Positions 27,824-37,391 of a stretch of 64,000 bases of DNA are shown piece after piece. This DNA comes from Thermoanaerobacterium sp. RBIITD (GTDB taxonomy: Bacteria; Bacillota; Thermoanaerobacteria; Thermoanaerobacterales; Thermoanaerobacteraceae). Position numbers and translations under genes: made by a program. The DNA lies in NCBI RefSeq assembly GCF_900205865.1, contig NZ_LT906662.1, positions 1,240,001 through 1,304,000 of the forward strand. Reading direction: 5' to 3'. The notes beneath the pieces were generated by a model. It had not been told where the DNA came from and ran no database searches. It saw only the letters and a list, made by a program, of their open reading frames with translations. Each line of letters starts with the position of its first letter. The stretch's first letter is position 1.

Positions 27824-29046
27824 TTAAACCACTTCCTAACATTCCTCAGCCCATCGATTAGTGCATCAACTTCACTTATGTCATTATAGACATAGAAACT
27901 CGCTCTTACTGTTGCAGGAACACCGAAATACCTCATAAGCGGCTGGCAGCAATGATGACCGCTTCTTACCGCTATACCGTCTTGATCCAATATTGTTGCG
28001 ACATCGTGTGGATGCACATTTTCAATATTGAAAGATATTATGCCAGTCCTGTTTTCTACATTCATTGGGCCGTACAATTTCACATAATCTATCTCTTTTA
28101 ACTTATCCAAAGCATATTCTGTAATTTCTTTTTCATGATTGTGAATATTTGAAAGGCCTATTTTTTCAACATATTCGATCGCTTTTATTAATCCATAGGC
28201 ACCTTCTACATTTGGCGTACCTGCTTCAAATTTAAGTGGTGCAGGTGCAAATGTTGAATGATCCTCGTAAACTTCATCTATCATTTCACCACCTCTTAAA
28301 AATGGCGGTATATCATCGAATAAATCATCCTTAATATATAGCACGCCTATTCCCATTGGCCCCATCATCTTATGACCTGAAAATGCATAAAAATCACATC
28401 CTATTTTAGCGACGTCAACATTGATATTTGGTATGCTCTGTGCACCATCTATTATAACTTTTGCACCATGTTTATGTGCTACATCAGTTATCTCTTCGAC
28501 GGGATTTATTATCCCAAGGACATTTGATGCATGTTGCACAGCCACAAGCTTGACATTTTCTGACATAATCCTATAAAACTCATTCATATCGAGCCTTGAA
28601 TTTTTATCGAGGTGGACGTATTTTAGCCTTGCTCCTTTTGCCTCTGCTACCATTTGCCATGGAAGGACATTGCTGTGGTGCTCCGCCACTGTTAGGACTA
28701 TAACATCTCCTTCATTTATATACTTCATCCCCCATGTATATGCAATAAAATTTATTGACTCTGTCGTATTTCTCGTAAATACTATTGACTCAGATGTTTT
28801 AGCATTTATAAATCTCCTAACATACTCTCTTGCGTTTTCATAGCCTTCTGTCGATAATGTACTTAAATAGTGGGGGCTGCGATATACATTAGCATTGTAT
28901 TTTTTATAGTAGTCCTCTATTGCATTTATAACCTGCAACGGTTTTTGCGTTGTAGCAGCATTATCAAAATATATTAATTTTTTACCATATGGAGATGTTT
29001 TTAATATCGGGAAATCTTCCCTTATCGTATCTATATTTAGGCTCAA
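27820..29046 (-). CDS. sufS: SufS cysteine desulfurase
   Basis: A 408-residue PLP enzyme that takes sulfur from cysteine. The PLP lysine is in AFSGHKMMGPMGIG, and the reactive Cys is in RSGHHCCQPLMRYF near residue 363. Substrate-site residues such as TRNTTESIN are conserved. It overlaps sufD and sufU by 4 bases each. Confidence 0.95.
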   Translation of the reverse strand: MSLNIDTIREDFPILKTSPYGKKLIYFDNAATTQKPLQVINAIEDYYKKYNANVYRSPHYLSTLSTEGYENAREYVRRFINAKTSESIVFTRNTTESINFIAYTWGMKYINEGDVIVLTVAEHHSNVLPWQMVAEAKGARLKYVHLDKNSRLDMNEFYRIMSENVKLVAVQHASNVLGIINPVEEITDVAHKHGAKVIIDGAQSIPNINVDVAKIGCDFYAFSGHKMMGPMGIGVLYIKDDLFDDIPPFLRGGEMIDEVYEDHSTFAPAPLKFEAGTPNVEGAYGLIKAIEYVEKIGLSNIHNHEKEITEYALDKLKEIDYVKLYGPMNVENRTGIISFNIENVHPHDVATILDQDGIAVRSGHHCCQPLMRYFGVPATVRASFYVYNDISEVDALIDGLRNVRKWFK

Positions 29047-30242
29047 CCGGCAATCCTCCTTTCAGTGTATTCTTTCACAATTTTTTTAATGTCTTCAACG
29101 GGTATCGAATCTATGACAGGATTGAAATTAGCCTCTACCATGAGGAGCTTTGCTTCGTCAATGCTTAAACCTCTGCTCATAATGTAAAATAGCTTGTTCT
29201 CGTCGATTTGGCCTGCACTAGCAGCATGGTTTGCTTGAACATCATCTTCTGTACACCACAGTGCAGGTATAGCATCGGATTTAACTGTTTTATCAAGTAG
29301 CAATACTACTTCGCTTTCATTTCCTTTTGATTTTTTAGAACCCCGCTTCATGTCAAGGTTTCCTCTAAATACAGCCTTCGCCATATCTTTGAGGGCACCT
29401 TTTACATCTACATTGCTTTCTGTCCTTTGTGCTATATGATTAACTCTGTATGACATATCGTGATTCTGTGTCCCTGCACCTAAAAAAATTGAATTCAGAT
29501 AGAAGGAACTACACACACCTTCTAAGTCTGCTGTCACATCGTGTGCACTCACAGCAGAACCTAATTCTACCTGTGTCCATTTAATAGATGCATCTCTACC
29601 TGTTATAACTATATTATTATCAAAATTTGCTGATTCGTCATATAACCTCTGAACTTTTACGATATTTACATTTGCTCCATCTTTTGCGATAACCGCAGTT
29701 AGTCCATTATGAAAGCCTTTCATATCAGAATTATAATCAAATACAACGGTTATATTCGAATTATGTTCTGCAATTATAAGGTTTAAATCTATTATAGTAT
29801 CATTTTCGCCTTTCATGCCAAAATCTATAATAACCGGAGTTTTTATATTTGAATTTGGAAGTGCTCTTATGTTGACACCTGTGTTGTAAAAGGCTAAAAC
29901 CATATTTTTAAATTTCTCATCGACACCGAAATTATGCTTAAGAGCATTATTCAATGTGAAAAAATCGTCATCCATCAAAGAATCTGTTACAGCATTTGTT
30001 AATAGGCCTTCTTGAACATTATTTTTTATAACTGTATCTTTGTATTCTTTATAATATGGTAGATGAAAATTATCAAGCTTAACCCTCTTCCACATTGGCA
30101 TAGGCACTTTTGAAAATTCTTCATAGCCCTTTTTTCTAAGCTCTTTTTCTTCGCTCTTGCCGCCTCTTACCAATTCCTGTATAGTGTTATAATCGAGTGC
30201 TCTTATCATGGTATCATCTCCTTTATCCAATAGTACCTTCAA
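29043..30242 (-). CDS. sufD: SufD scaffold subunit
   Basis: A 399-residue SufB/SufD-family protein with the beta-helix core and C-terminal LWCTEDDVQANHAASAGQ and LMVEANFNPVI motifs. SufD joins SufB and SufC in the iron-sulfur assembly scaffold. The open frame overlaps sufB by 20 bases; the internal Met at 30209 (MIRALDYNTI) has a good ribosome site and may be the true start, which would remove the overlap. Confidence 0.93.
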   Translation of the reverse strand: MKVLLDKGDDTMIRALDYNTIQELVRGGKSEEKELRKKGYEEFSKVPMPMWKRVKLDNFHLPYYKEYKDTVIKNNVQEGLLTNAVTDSLMDDDFFTLNNALKHNFGVDEKFKNMVLAFYNTGVNIRALPNSNIKTPVIIDFGMKGENDTIIDLNLIIAEHNSNITVVFDYNSDMKGFHNGLTAVIAKDGANVNIVKVQRLYDESANFDNNIVITGRDASIKWTQVELGSAVSAHDVTADLEGVCSSFYLNSIFLGAGTQNHDMSYRVNHIAQRTESNVDVKGALKDMAKAVFRGNLDMKRGSKKSKGNESEVVLLLDKTVKSDAIPALWCTEDDVQANHAASAGQIDENKLFYIMSRGLSIDEAKLLMVEANFNPVIDSIPVEDIKKIVKEYTERRIAG

Positions 30243-31626
30243 GCTCTAATTTTATGAGGCGGTTAAGCTCGACAGCGTACTCAAGTGGAAGTGATTTCGC
30301 TACAGGCTCAACAAAACCTCTTACAATCATTGACCTTGCCTCGTCTTCGCTGAGTCCCCTTGTCATCAGGTAGAAAATCTGTTCATCACTTATTCTACCT
30401 ACTTTTGCCTCATGGCCTATGTCGACATTATCATTTGATACTTCTATTATAGGCATCGTATCGGATCTAGAAATTTCATCGAGCATTAGTCCTTCACACT
30501 GTACAGAGGATTTTGCGCCTTCTGCATTTGGTCCTACTCTTAAGAGCCCTCTGTAGTTTGTAATACCACCGTCTTTTGATATACTTTTTGCCAAAACTTT
30601 CGATGATGTATATGGAGCTAAATGTATCATCTTTGAACCTGTATCGAGGTGCTGTCCCTTTGCAGCAAATGTTACGCCAGTATACTCAGACTTTGCGCCT
30701 TTTCCTCTTAAAACAGAGCACGGGTATAGCATAGTCTTATGGCTCCCAAATGAACCGGATATCCACTCGATAATGCCATCTTTGTCAACAATCGCTCTTT
30801 TTGTATTGAGATTGTATGTGTTTTTGCTCCAATTTTCTATTGTAGAATATATAAGCCTTGCGCCTTCTTTTACAAAAAGCTCAACACATCCGGCATGCAA
30901 ATTTGATACAGCATATTGTGGTGCAGAACAACCTTCTATGAAGCGAACTTCGCTGCCTTTATCAGCTATTATAAGCGTGTGCTCAAACTGGCCTGTTCCA
31001 GGTGCATTCATCCTGAAATACGCCTGAAGAGGCACTTCTACTTTGACATTCTCCGGAACATATACAAATGTACCGCCGCTCCATATTGCACCGTGAAGTG
31101 CTGCAAATTTATGATCTCTCGGTGTTACATTCTTTGTCATAAAATATTCCTTTATTATATCTGGATATTTTTTTAAAGCTGTCTCCATATCTTCAAAGAT
31201 TACCCCTTGTTTTGCAAGGCTGTCCTTTATATTGTGATATATTACTTCTGAATCATACTGTGCACCAACACCAGATAATGCTTTTTTCTCGGCTTCTGGT
31301 ATGCCAAGCCTTTCAAATGTATTTCTTATATCATCTGGCACTTCATCCCAGGAATTCTTCATCTTTGTATCTGGACTTATATATGCTACAATTGAGTCTA
31401 TATCGAGTTGCCTTAAGTCAACTCCCCACATCGGCATCGGCTTACTTAAATATATCTCAAGGGATTTTAAGCGAAATTCCCTCATCCATGCTGGTTCATT
31501 TTTTCTCTCGGATATTTCCTCAACGATTCTTTTTGATAATCCTTTTTCAGTCTTGTATGAATACCTTACTTCATTTTTAATATTGTACCTTGAAAAATCT
31601 ATATCATTTACAATAGTTCTTTTCAT
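30223..31626 (-). CDS. sufB: SufB scaffold subunit
   Basis: A 467-residue SufB. Diagnostic segments are GAQYDSEVIYHNI, GCSAPQY and DIGHEAKVGRISDEQIFYLM near the C-terminus. Together with SufC and SufD it builds Fe-S clusters. It follows sufC by 11 bases. Nothing is unusual. Confidence 0.95.
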   Translation of the reverse strand: MKRTIVNDIDFSRYNIKNEVRYSYKTEKGLSKRIVEEISERKNEPAWMREFRLKSLEIYLSKPMPMWGVDLRQLDIDSIVAYISPDTKMKNSWDEVPDDIRNTFERLGIPEAEKKALSGVGAQYDSEVIYHNIKDSLAKQGVIFEDMETALKKYPDIIKEYFMTKNVTPRDHKFAALHGAIWSGGTFVYVPENVKVEVPLQAYFRMNAPGTGQFEHTLIIADKGSEVRFIEGCSAPQYAVSNLHAGCVELFVKEGARLIYSTIENWSKNTYNLNTKRAIVDKDGIIEWISGSFGSHKTMLYPCSVLRGKGAKSEYTGVTFAAKGQHLDTGSKMIHLAPYTSSKVLAKSISKDGGITNYRGLLRVGPNAEGAKSSVQCEGLMLDEISRSDTMPIIEVSNDNVDIGHEAKVGRISDEQIFYLMTRGLSEDEARSMIVRGFVEPVAKSLPLEYAVELNRLIKLELEGTIG

Positions 31627-31637
31627 TGTATCACCCC

Positions 31638-32390
31638 TTAATCATCAACGGTGTCAAGAATGCTCTCATATCCTGTCTTTTCAAGCTCTATTGCAAGATT
31701 TTTATCCCCATTTTTGACTATCTTGCCGTCCGCCAAAACAGATATAACATCAGGTTCCAAATAGTCAAGTATCCTATTGTAGTGTGTAATTATAAGTATT
31801 GACATATCGTCTGTTTTTATCTTTGCAACAGTTTCTGCAACAATTCTCAATGCATCTATATCAAGGCCGGAATCTATCTCATCAAGCATAACAAGCTTTG
31901 GATTGAGCATTGCCATCTGCAGTATCTCGTTTTTCTTCTTTTCACCGCCTGAAAAGCCGACATTTAAATACCTTGTCCTATATTCCGGTTTCATTTCAAG
32001 CAAATCCATCTTTTCTTTCATCTTCTTGCCAAATTGGAGCACTGATATGTTTTTACCTGTAACTGCATTAACTGATGTCCTTATAAAATTATCTACTGTA
32101 ATACCAGGTACTTCTTCAGGTGACTGAAATGATAAGAATATACCCTTTTTAGCTCTTTCATTTACTTTTAGGTCAACTATGTTTTCACCTTCAAATAATA
32201 TCTCACCATCTGTAACCTTATAGTGAGGATTTCCCATAATTACATTGCACAGGGTACTTTTGCCACTGCCATTTGGCCCCATTATAGCATGTATTTCACC
32301 TTTTTTAATAGTCAAACTTAAACCCTTCAATATTTCTTTATCGTCAACATCTGCTTTTAAATTTCTTACTTCTAATAATATATCATTCAT
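31638..32390 (-). CDS. sufC: SufC ATPase
   Basis: A 250-residue ABC-type ATPase with Walker A MGPNGSGKSTL, signature FSGGEKKKNEI and Walker B LVMLDEIDSGLD. It powers conformational change of the SufBCD scaffold. First gene of sufCBDSU, the standard order in Firmicutes. Confidence 0.95.
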   Translation of the reverse strand: MNDILLEVRNLKADVDDKEILKGLSLTIKKGEIHAIMGPNGSGKSTLCNVIMGNPHYKVTDGEILFEGENIVDLKVNERAKKGIFLSFQSPEEVPGITVDNFIRTSVNAVTGKNISVLQFGKKMKEKMDLLEMKPEYRTRYLNVGFSGGEKKKNEILQMAMLNPKLVMLDEIDSGLDIDALRIVAETVAKIKTDDMSILIITHYNRILDYLEPDVISVLADGKIVKNGDKNLAIELEKTGYESILDTVDD

Positions 32391-32445
32391 ATCTTCACTC
32401 CCTTTATAATTCCTACTATTTTAATGGGATTACTACTATGTTATT

Positions 32446-32473
32446 ATTATACTCTATTATGAAAAAAAATCAA
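32446..32473 (-). promoter_or_regulatory. Sigma-A-like promoter of the suf operon
   Basis: On the minus strand TTGATT (32468-32473) and a perfect TATAAT (32446-32451) are separated by 16 bases, about 55 bases before the sufC start codon. Confidence 0.65.
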
Positions 32474-32555
32474 ATAAAATATTTAATACTGACATATGTT
32501 GACCACTATTTTTGATAATATTTATATGATAAATAATTTGTGGGAGGTTATATAA

Positions 32556-33095
32556 ATGAAAAAAATCATTTTAGTACTATTAGCCATGCTCCTTTTAATC
32601 ACAATTGCAGGCTGTACTGAGACAATACCGGAAAAACAGACGACAACGCCAACAAATCAAAGTTCCGAGACAAAGACAGGCAATCAAACAAAACAAGAGG
32701 CAAAAAAGCCGGAAATATTTAAAATCGGTGATACTGTTAAAATGGATAAACTCAATATCACAGTAAATGGTGTAAGATACTCGAATGGATCAGATTTCTT
32801 AAAGCCTGAAGATGGAAAGGTATATGCAATAGTCGATGCAACAATTGAAAATATTGATTCAAAAGCTCAGACGGTAAGTTCTATGCTAATGTTTAAACTT
32901 GCTGATAGTGATGGATATAACTACAACTCAACTATAGGTGATACAAAAGCACAACTTGACGGAGAGGTTGGGGCAGGACGCAAGATGCGTGGTGAAGTCG
33001 CCTTTGAGATCCCAAAAGACGCCAAGGGACTTGAATTCATATTTGAACCCAATGCATTTGGCACAGGTCAGGCAATATTTAAGCTTGACAAATAA
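32556..33095 (+). CDS. DUF4352 lipoprotein
   Basis: A 179-residue secreted lipoprotein: signal peptide with lipobox IAGC (Cys20), then about 30 Thr/Gln/Lys-rich linker residues, then a DUF4352 immunoglobulin-like domain (FKIGDTVKMDKLNITVNGVR to KGLEFIFEPN). The domain is common in surface lipoproteins of unknown role. Ribosome site GGGAGG precedes the ATG by 8 bases. It is transcribed alone and ends in a strong terminator. Confidence 0.85.
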   Translation: MKKIILVLLAMLLLITIAGCTETIPEKQTTTPTNQSSETKTGNQTKQEAKKPEIFKIGDTVKMDKLNITVNGVRYSNGSDFLKPEDGKVYAIVDATIENIDSKAQTVSSMLMFKLADSDGYNYNSTIGDTKAQLDGEVGAGRKMRGEVAFEIPKDAKGLEFIFEPNAFGTGQAIFKLDK

Positions 33096-33105
33096 TAGGA
33101 AATAA

Positions 33106-33132
33106 TCCCGGGAAATTACCCGGGAAATTTTT
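33106..33132 (+). terminator. Terminator between the DUF4352 and methyltransferase genes
   Basis: TCCCGGG-AAATTA-CCCGGGA stem-loop followed by AATTTTTTT on the plus strand. It lies between convergent genes and could also act weakly on the minus strand. Confidence 0.85.
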
Positions 33133-33138
33133 TTACGT

Positions 33139-33771
33139 TTATTTCCCAACTATAAAAAGCTTCATTATATCAAGTGCCAAATTTTCTTCTTTAAAGATAT
33201 TAAAACCGGCCTTTCTCAGGTTTTCTACCGTATCCCTATTTATGTTGGCACCCCATGCTGCAACTGTTATTGGATTTAGTAAATCCATAAGTGTACCTAT
33301 TATTATCTTTTTACTTCGCACATGTTCTAACATGTATAGTCTTCCATCATCTTTTAATACTCTCTTCAATTCTAAAAGTCCTTTTACTGGGTCTGGTACA
33401 GAACAGAATACGCAGCTCGTAACGATAGCATCAAAAGTTTTATCGGGGAATTCAAGATTCTCAATATCCATTATTCTTATATCAACGTCTTTTCCATATT
33501 TTTTCGCTTTTTCTTTCGCTATTTCTACCATTTTCGATGCAAAATCTATAGCAAAAATTTTCTTTCCATCCGGATACATTTCTATATTATTTCCCGTTCC
33601 GACACCCGCTTCAAGGATTGTATCACCTTTCACTAATGACCAGAGTTTCTTCCTCCATGTTTTCCCGCCGGATGATTCCATTAGGCCTTCCATCAAATCA
33701 TAATATTTTGCAACTCTGTTATATCGTTTTTTTATAATGTCGTTTTTGTTCATATTTATCACCGATTTCAT
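33139..33771 (-). CDS. Class I SAM-dependent methyltransferase
   Basis: A 210-residue UbiE/phospholipid-N-methyltransferase-like enzyme. Motif I is ILEAGVGTGNNIEMYP, the acidic residue after strand 2 is FAIDFASKM, and the post-motif region is FDAIVTSCVFCSVPDPVKGL. The substrate cannot be told; the start YNRVAKYYDLMEGLMES resembles quinone or lipid methyltransferases. It is a single-gene unit. Met7 (MNKNDIIKK) is an alternative start. Confidence 0.85.
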   Translation of the reverse strand: MKSVINMNKNDIIKKRYNRVAKYYDLMEGLMESSGGKTWRKKLWSLVKGDTILEAGVGTGNNIEMYPDGKKIFAIDFASKMVEIAKEKAKKYGKDVDIRIMDIENLEFPDKTFDAIVTSCVFCSVPDPVKGLLELKRVLKDDGRLYMLEHVRSKKIIIGTLMDLLNPITVAAWGANINRDTVENLRKAGFNIFKEENLALDIMKLFIVGK

Positions 33772-33890
33772 TTTATCATAAATATCAAAAAATTAATATA
33801 AATAAAATATTTCCATATACCGATAGTATAGTATAATGAATCTAAAGAAATACGAAGTGAAAATTTGGTATACTCTAATATATCTATAAG

Positions 33891-34214
33891 GGATGATTTT
33901 ATCGCAGGAACACCAGTCTTTATAATTACTGGCGCAAAGCAATGCACTTCTTGAGAAAGGATACAATATTGTGGCATTTGATTTATCAGATGATAATCTC
34001 AATAATCTAAATACCCTTCAACCTTAATCAATTTAAAAACGGATGTTTATCTATTTTTATCAAGAATGATACCATACGCAATTGGCAATCCATTTACTAA
34101 TTTAACCGAAATGTGAGAGCTAAAGTTAAAGCATTGAAAAATCGGGATTTTATCTTAACCCCGATTTTTCCGCATAAAATAATATATTTATTTCCAAGTT
34201 TTTACTATCCGTAG
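33891..34214 (+). pseudogene. Remnant of a short-chain dehydrogenase gene
   Basis: The plus strand carries scrambled pieces of one SDR: TPVFIITGA near 33910, then, in another frame, NALLEKGYNIVAFDLSDDNL with a stop at 34025, then further on NRDFILTPIFPHKIIYLFPS ending at 34212. This is the expected order for an SDR (glycine-rich start, second strand, C-terminal tail), but the glycine motif and about 150 central residues are missing. Clearly non-functional. It fills most of the 500-base gap between the methyltransferase and groES genes. Confidence 0.6.
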
Positions 34215-34277
34215 ATGATATTTAAAAATAAAAACTGTTTCTCCCTTGAAGAAGAAATTGAAATTTAAAAAACTTAT

Positions 34278-34559
34278 TTAAATTTCATCAACATCAACAT
34301 ATTTTGCTATTATATCATCAACAGGAATCAATAAATATTCAATACCGTCTTGTTTTATTTTAGTTCCAGAGAGTTCCTTATATATTACCCTTTCACCGAC
34401 ATTTATCTCATCTGTAGAATTTGCTGCAAGGCCCTCTACAATCCCTTCATTTAGCTTTTCCTGTGCTGTACGTGGAATAATTATACCTCCTACCTTCTTT
34501 TCATCATTATTATTTAGCTTAATCAGTGCATGACCGTTTACAGGCTGTATTTTTTGCAT
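34278..34559 (-). CDS. GroES-family (Cpn10) co-chaperonin, solitary
   Basis: A 93-residue Cpn10. Family motifs: GHALIKLNNNDEKKVGGIII (mobile loop region), EGIVEGLAAN, VGERVIYKELSGTKI and LLIPVDDIIAKY. The ATG at 34559 with ribosome site AAGGAG was chosen; the longer frame to 34658 adds 33 residues that overlap the upstream gene. No groEL is adjacent, and it lies 31 bases after a redox gene, so it is probably a second, specialised GroES. Confidence 0.8.
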   Translation of the reverse strand: MQKIQPVNGHALIKLNNNDEKKVGGIIIPRTAQEKLNEGIVEGLAANSTDEINVGERVIYKELSGTKIKQDGIEYLLIPVDDIIAKYVDVDEI

Positions 34560-34590
34560 AAATATTCTCCTTTCTATTTTATTTATTTCA

Positions 34591-35178
34591 TTATTCTTCT
34601 GCAATACCAAGTAGCCTATTAAGTTTTGGTTTGTCAAAACCAACGACAATAGTACCATCTATATCTGTCTGCGGTACACCTCTTTGGCCACTTCTCCTTA
34701 CGAGCTCTGCTGCGGCATTTTGGTCTTTTGTCACATCGACATCTCTAAATCTTATATTATGTTGCCTCAAATACGCTTTTGTTGCACTGCACCATGGACA
34801 TGACGGTGATGAATATACCGTAACTCTATGAGATATCATACCTTTTTCAGTAGATGTCCTTATAGGTGCATCATTTAATAGTCTTTTATAATATTCTTCC
34901 GTCTGAAGACCATATATAAACTGGTGTGCTTCACCGTTTTTAAATGTTACAACGGTTGGAACTGCGTTTATACCTAATTCACGGTGTATATCACTTACAT
35001 TTGAAGCATTTACTGCATATACATGTATATCTGGATTTTTATCGCTTAATTTTTTTAATTCATCGAGTGCTTCAAGACTTTTTTGTGAGCTATTTGTGTA
35101 AAATAGAACTATAAAAAAGTCGTGCATTTTTTTAGCGCTACTAAATTCATCTTTGTCTTTAATAAAATTAATCATCAC
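34591..35178 (-). CDS. Fusion of a degenerate thioredoxin domain and a glutaredoxin domain
   Basis: A 195-residue two-domain protein. Residues 1-110 follow the thioredoxin plan (DFFIVLFYTNSSQKSLEALD, cis-proline in NAVPTVVTFKNG), but the CxxC site is replaced by NSSQ. Residues 117-195 are a glutaredoxin with Cys127-Pro-Trp-Cys130 and the GVPQ cis-proline loop. Only the second domain can do disulfide exchange; the first may bind a partner. It is followed closely by the solitary groES gene in the same orientation. Confidence 0.82.
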   Translation of the reverse strand: MMINFIKDKDEFSSAKKMHDFFIVLFYTNSSQKSLEALDELKKLSDKNPDIHVYAVNASNVSDIHRELGINAVPTVVTFKNGEAHQFIYGLQTEEYYKRLLNDAPIRTSTEKGMISHRVTVYSSPSCPWCSATKAYLRQHNIRFRDVDVTKDQNAAAELVRRSGQRGVPQTDIDGTIVVGFDKPKLNRLLGIAEE

Positions 35179-35250
35179 ATATCACCCTTTCTTTTTCATT
35201 GATATATATTTAAATATAATATGTTATAGTGTTAAATGTAGTTAAAGATA

Positions 35251-35271
35251 TAATACCCCCCTGTGGTATTA
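35251..35271. promoter_or_regulatory. Inverted repeat upstream of the thioredoxin-glutaredoxin gene
   Basis: TAATACC (35251-35257) and GGTATTA (35265-35271) flank CCCCTGT. The repeat is 73 bases before the start codon and could be an operator. The C-rich centre loosely recalls CsoR-type copper-sensor sites, but no csoR gene is in the window. Confidence 0.35.
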
Positions 35272-35465
35272 GGCCTTCTGTTAATATTATATTCAATCGA
35301 AATATAAATGTCAACTAGTTATTCACATGTACAAACGGTTATGTTATATGATATATAAGGGATATAATATTTATGAAGGAGCAATGTGAAAGCATTATAC
35401 TCATTGCACATAAAAGTCTTTCACATATTATGTGTCTAATCATAAAGAAAGGAATGAAAGTTAAT

Positions 35466-37352
35466 ATGCTTAATAATTATGAACATTACCCCGTTTATAA
35501 TGGCTCAGATTTGGGAGTATCATATATAAAAGATAAAAGCGCATTTAGACTCTGGGCACCAACAGCAGATAAAGTTTATTTAAGATTGTACAAAAAGGAT
35601 AATATTGAAGAATATGAAATGCAAAAATCAACAGGTGGAACATGGTATATAGAATTGTCGGGCGATTTAAAAGGCCTCCAATATACCTACAAAATTTTAA
35701 GAAATTCAAATGAAGTAGAATCTGTTGATCCATACGCAAAAGCATTAACAGCAAATGGTGCAAAAAGTGTTATTATTGATTTAAGAGAAACAAATCCAAA
35801 AGATTGGGAAAATGATATAAAACCGACATTTAATAGTCCTACGGACGCTATTATATATGAAATACATGTAAGAGATTTTTCTATGCACAATGATTCTGGT
35901 ATTATCAATAAAGGAAAATATTTAGCTTTTACAGAGGGCGGTACAGTTGGTCCCAATAATGTAAAAACCGGATTGGATCATCTGAAGGAGCTTGGTATAA
36001 CACATGTGCACATTTTACCTATACAAGATTTTGCAAGTGTCGATGAAATAAAAGGCGGTTATAACTGGGGGTATGACCCTTATCATTACTTCGTACCTGA
36101 AGGCTCTTATTCAAAAGATCCTTCTGACCCTTTATCAAGAATAAAAGAAGTAAAAGAAATGGTTATGTCGCTTCACAAAGCAGGAATTAGAGTTATCATG
36201 GATGTAGTCTATAATCACACACATACAATTGGTGATTCTATATTTGACAAAATCGAGCCAGGGTATTTTTACCGCCACAATCCTGATGGAAGCTACTCAA
36301 ATGGTTCTGGCTGCGGCAATGAAACAGCATCTGAAAGACCTATGATGAGAAAACTTATGATAGATTCTCTAAAGTACTGGGTAGAAGAATACCATATAGA
36401 CGGTTTTCGCTTCGACCTATTGGCACTTCATGATATAGATACAGTGAGAGAAATCGAAAAGGAAATCCACTTAATTGATCCATCAATACTTCTTTATGGT
36501 GAACCATGGACAGGTGGTCCATCAGCTCTACCGGTATCAAAACAGATAGTAAAGGGAGCACAGCATGGTCTTAAGGTCTCTGTATTTAACGATAATATTA
36601 GAAATGGTATAAAAGGGCTCCCAGACGATGATTCAAAAGGTTTTGCAACAGGGCAGAGCGGACTTATAAATGTTATAAAGCAGGGTATTGTCGGCGGAAT
36701 CAAGTACAATGACAATATAGGAGATTTTACATTGAATCCCTCTGAATCGATAAACTATGTGTCATGTCATGATAATCTCACATTGTGGGATAAAATAGAG
36801 AAAAGCAACCATTATGATGACGAAAATACGCGCATTGCTATGGATAAGCTTTGCAACATGATAGTATTGACATCACAAGGAATACCTTTTATACATGCTG
36901 GTGAAGAAATGCTACGGACTAAAAAAGGCTGTCACAACAGCTACAATGCAGGTGATGATATTAATGCCATCGACTGGTCAAGAAAGGCAAAATATCATGA
37001 TGTTTTTGAATACTACAAAGGACTTATATCTTTAAGAAGAAAGCATCCTGCATTTAGGATGAAAAATGCCGAAGATATAAGGCAAAACCTTTCATTTATA
37101 GAAAGTCCTGATGGAACTATCGCGTTTACTTTAGATGGTAGACCTTGTCATGATAGCTTTAATAAGATTATAGTTATATATAATCCATTGAGAAATGATG
37201 TAAAGATTAATTTACCTGAAGGAAATTGGCATGTCGTCGTAGATGATATGAAGGCTGGTACTACTTCTATAGATAGTGGAAACTGGAAAATTGAAAATAA
37301 TACTGTTTCGGTACCGCCAATATGCGGTATGGTACTCTACAGCCCTAACTAA
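35466..37352 (+). CDS. Type I pullulanase (glycogen/pullulan debranching enzyme)
   Basis: An intracellular GH13 alpha-1,6-glucosidase. It starts with a CBM48-like domain (SAFRLWAPTADKVYLRLYKK), then the type I pullulanase signature GGYNWGYDPYHY, then DVVYNHT, the nucleophile in GFRFDLLALHD, the acid/base Glu in YGEPWTGG and the third carboxylate in CHDNLTLWDK. No signal peptide is seen. The frame is open from 35373, but Met at 35466 (MLNNYEHYPV) gives the family-typical N-terminus (628 residues); the start at 35373 has no ribosome site. A terminator follows directly. Confidence 0.9.
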   Translation: MLNNYEHYPVYNGSDLGVSYIKDKSAFRLWAPTADKVYLRLYKKDNIEEYEMQKSTGGTWYIELSGDLKGLQYTYKILRNSNEVESVDPYAKALTANGAKSVIIDLRETNPKDWENDIKPTFNSPTDAIIYEIHVRDFSMHNDSGIINKGKYLAFTEGGTVGPNNVKTGLDHLKELGITHVHILPIQDFASVDEIKGGYNWGYDPYHYFVPEGSYSKDPSDPLSRIKEVKEMVMSLHKAGIRVIMDVVYNHTHTIGDSIFDKIEPGYFYRHNPDGSYSNGSGCGNETASERPMMRKLMIDSLKYWVEEYHIDGFRFDLLALHDIDTVREIEKEIHLIDPSILLYGEPWTGGPSALPVSKQIVKGAQHGLKVSVFNDNIRNGIKGLPDDDSKGFATGQSGLINVIKQGIVGGIKYNDNIGDFTLNPSESINYVSCHDNLTLWDKIEKSNHYDDENTRIAMDKLCNMIVLTSQGIPFIHAGEEMLRTKKGCHNSYNAGDDINAIDWSRKAKYHDVFEYYKGLISLRRKHPAFRMKNAEDIRQNLSFIESPDGTIAFTLDGRPCHDSFNKIIVIYNPLRNDVKINLPEGNWHVVVDDMKAGTTSIDSGNWKIENNTVSVPPICGMVLYSPN

Positions 37353-37358
37353 AAAAGT

Positions 37359-37391
37359 CGGACAGAGGACGGTTCTCTGTCCGGATATTTT
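37359..37391 (+). terminator. Terminator of the pullulanase gene
   Basis: CGGACAGAG / CTCTGTCCG 9-base stem with a 7-base loop, followed by a T-rich run, 7 bases after the stop codon. Confidence 0.85.

Noticed and set aside
34278-34658. 126-residue version of the GroES-like protein
   Set aside because: The extra N-terminal part overlaps the glutaredoxin gene and has no family similarity; the ATG at 34559 has a proper ribosome site.
35384-35389. ATG-TGA minimal open frame after AAGGAG upstream of pullulanase
   Set aside because: Start-stop pairs occur by chance in AT-rich DNA and nothing else supports a regulatory role.
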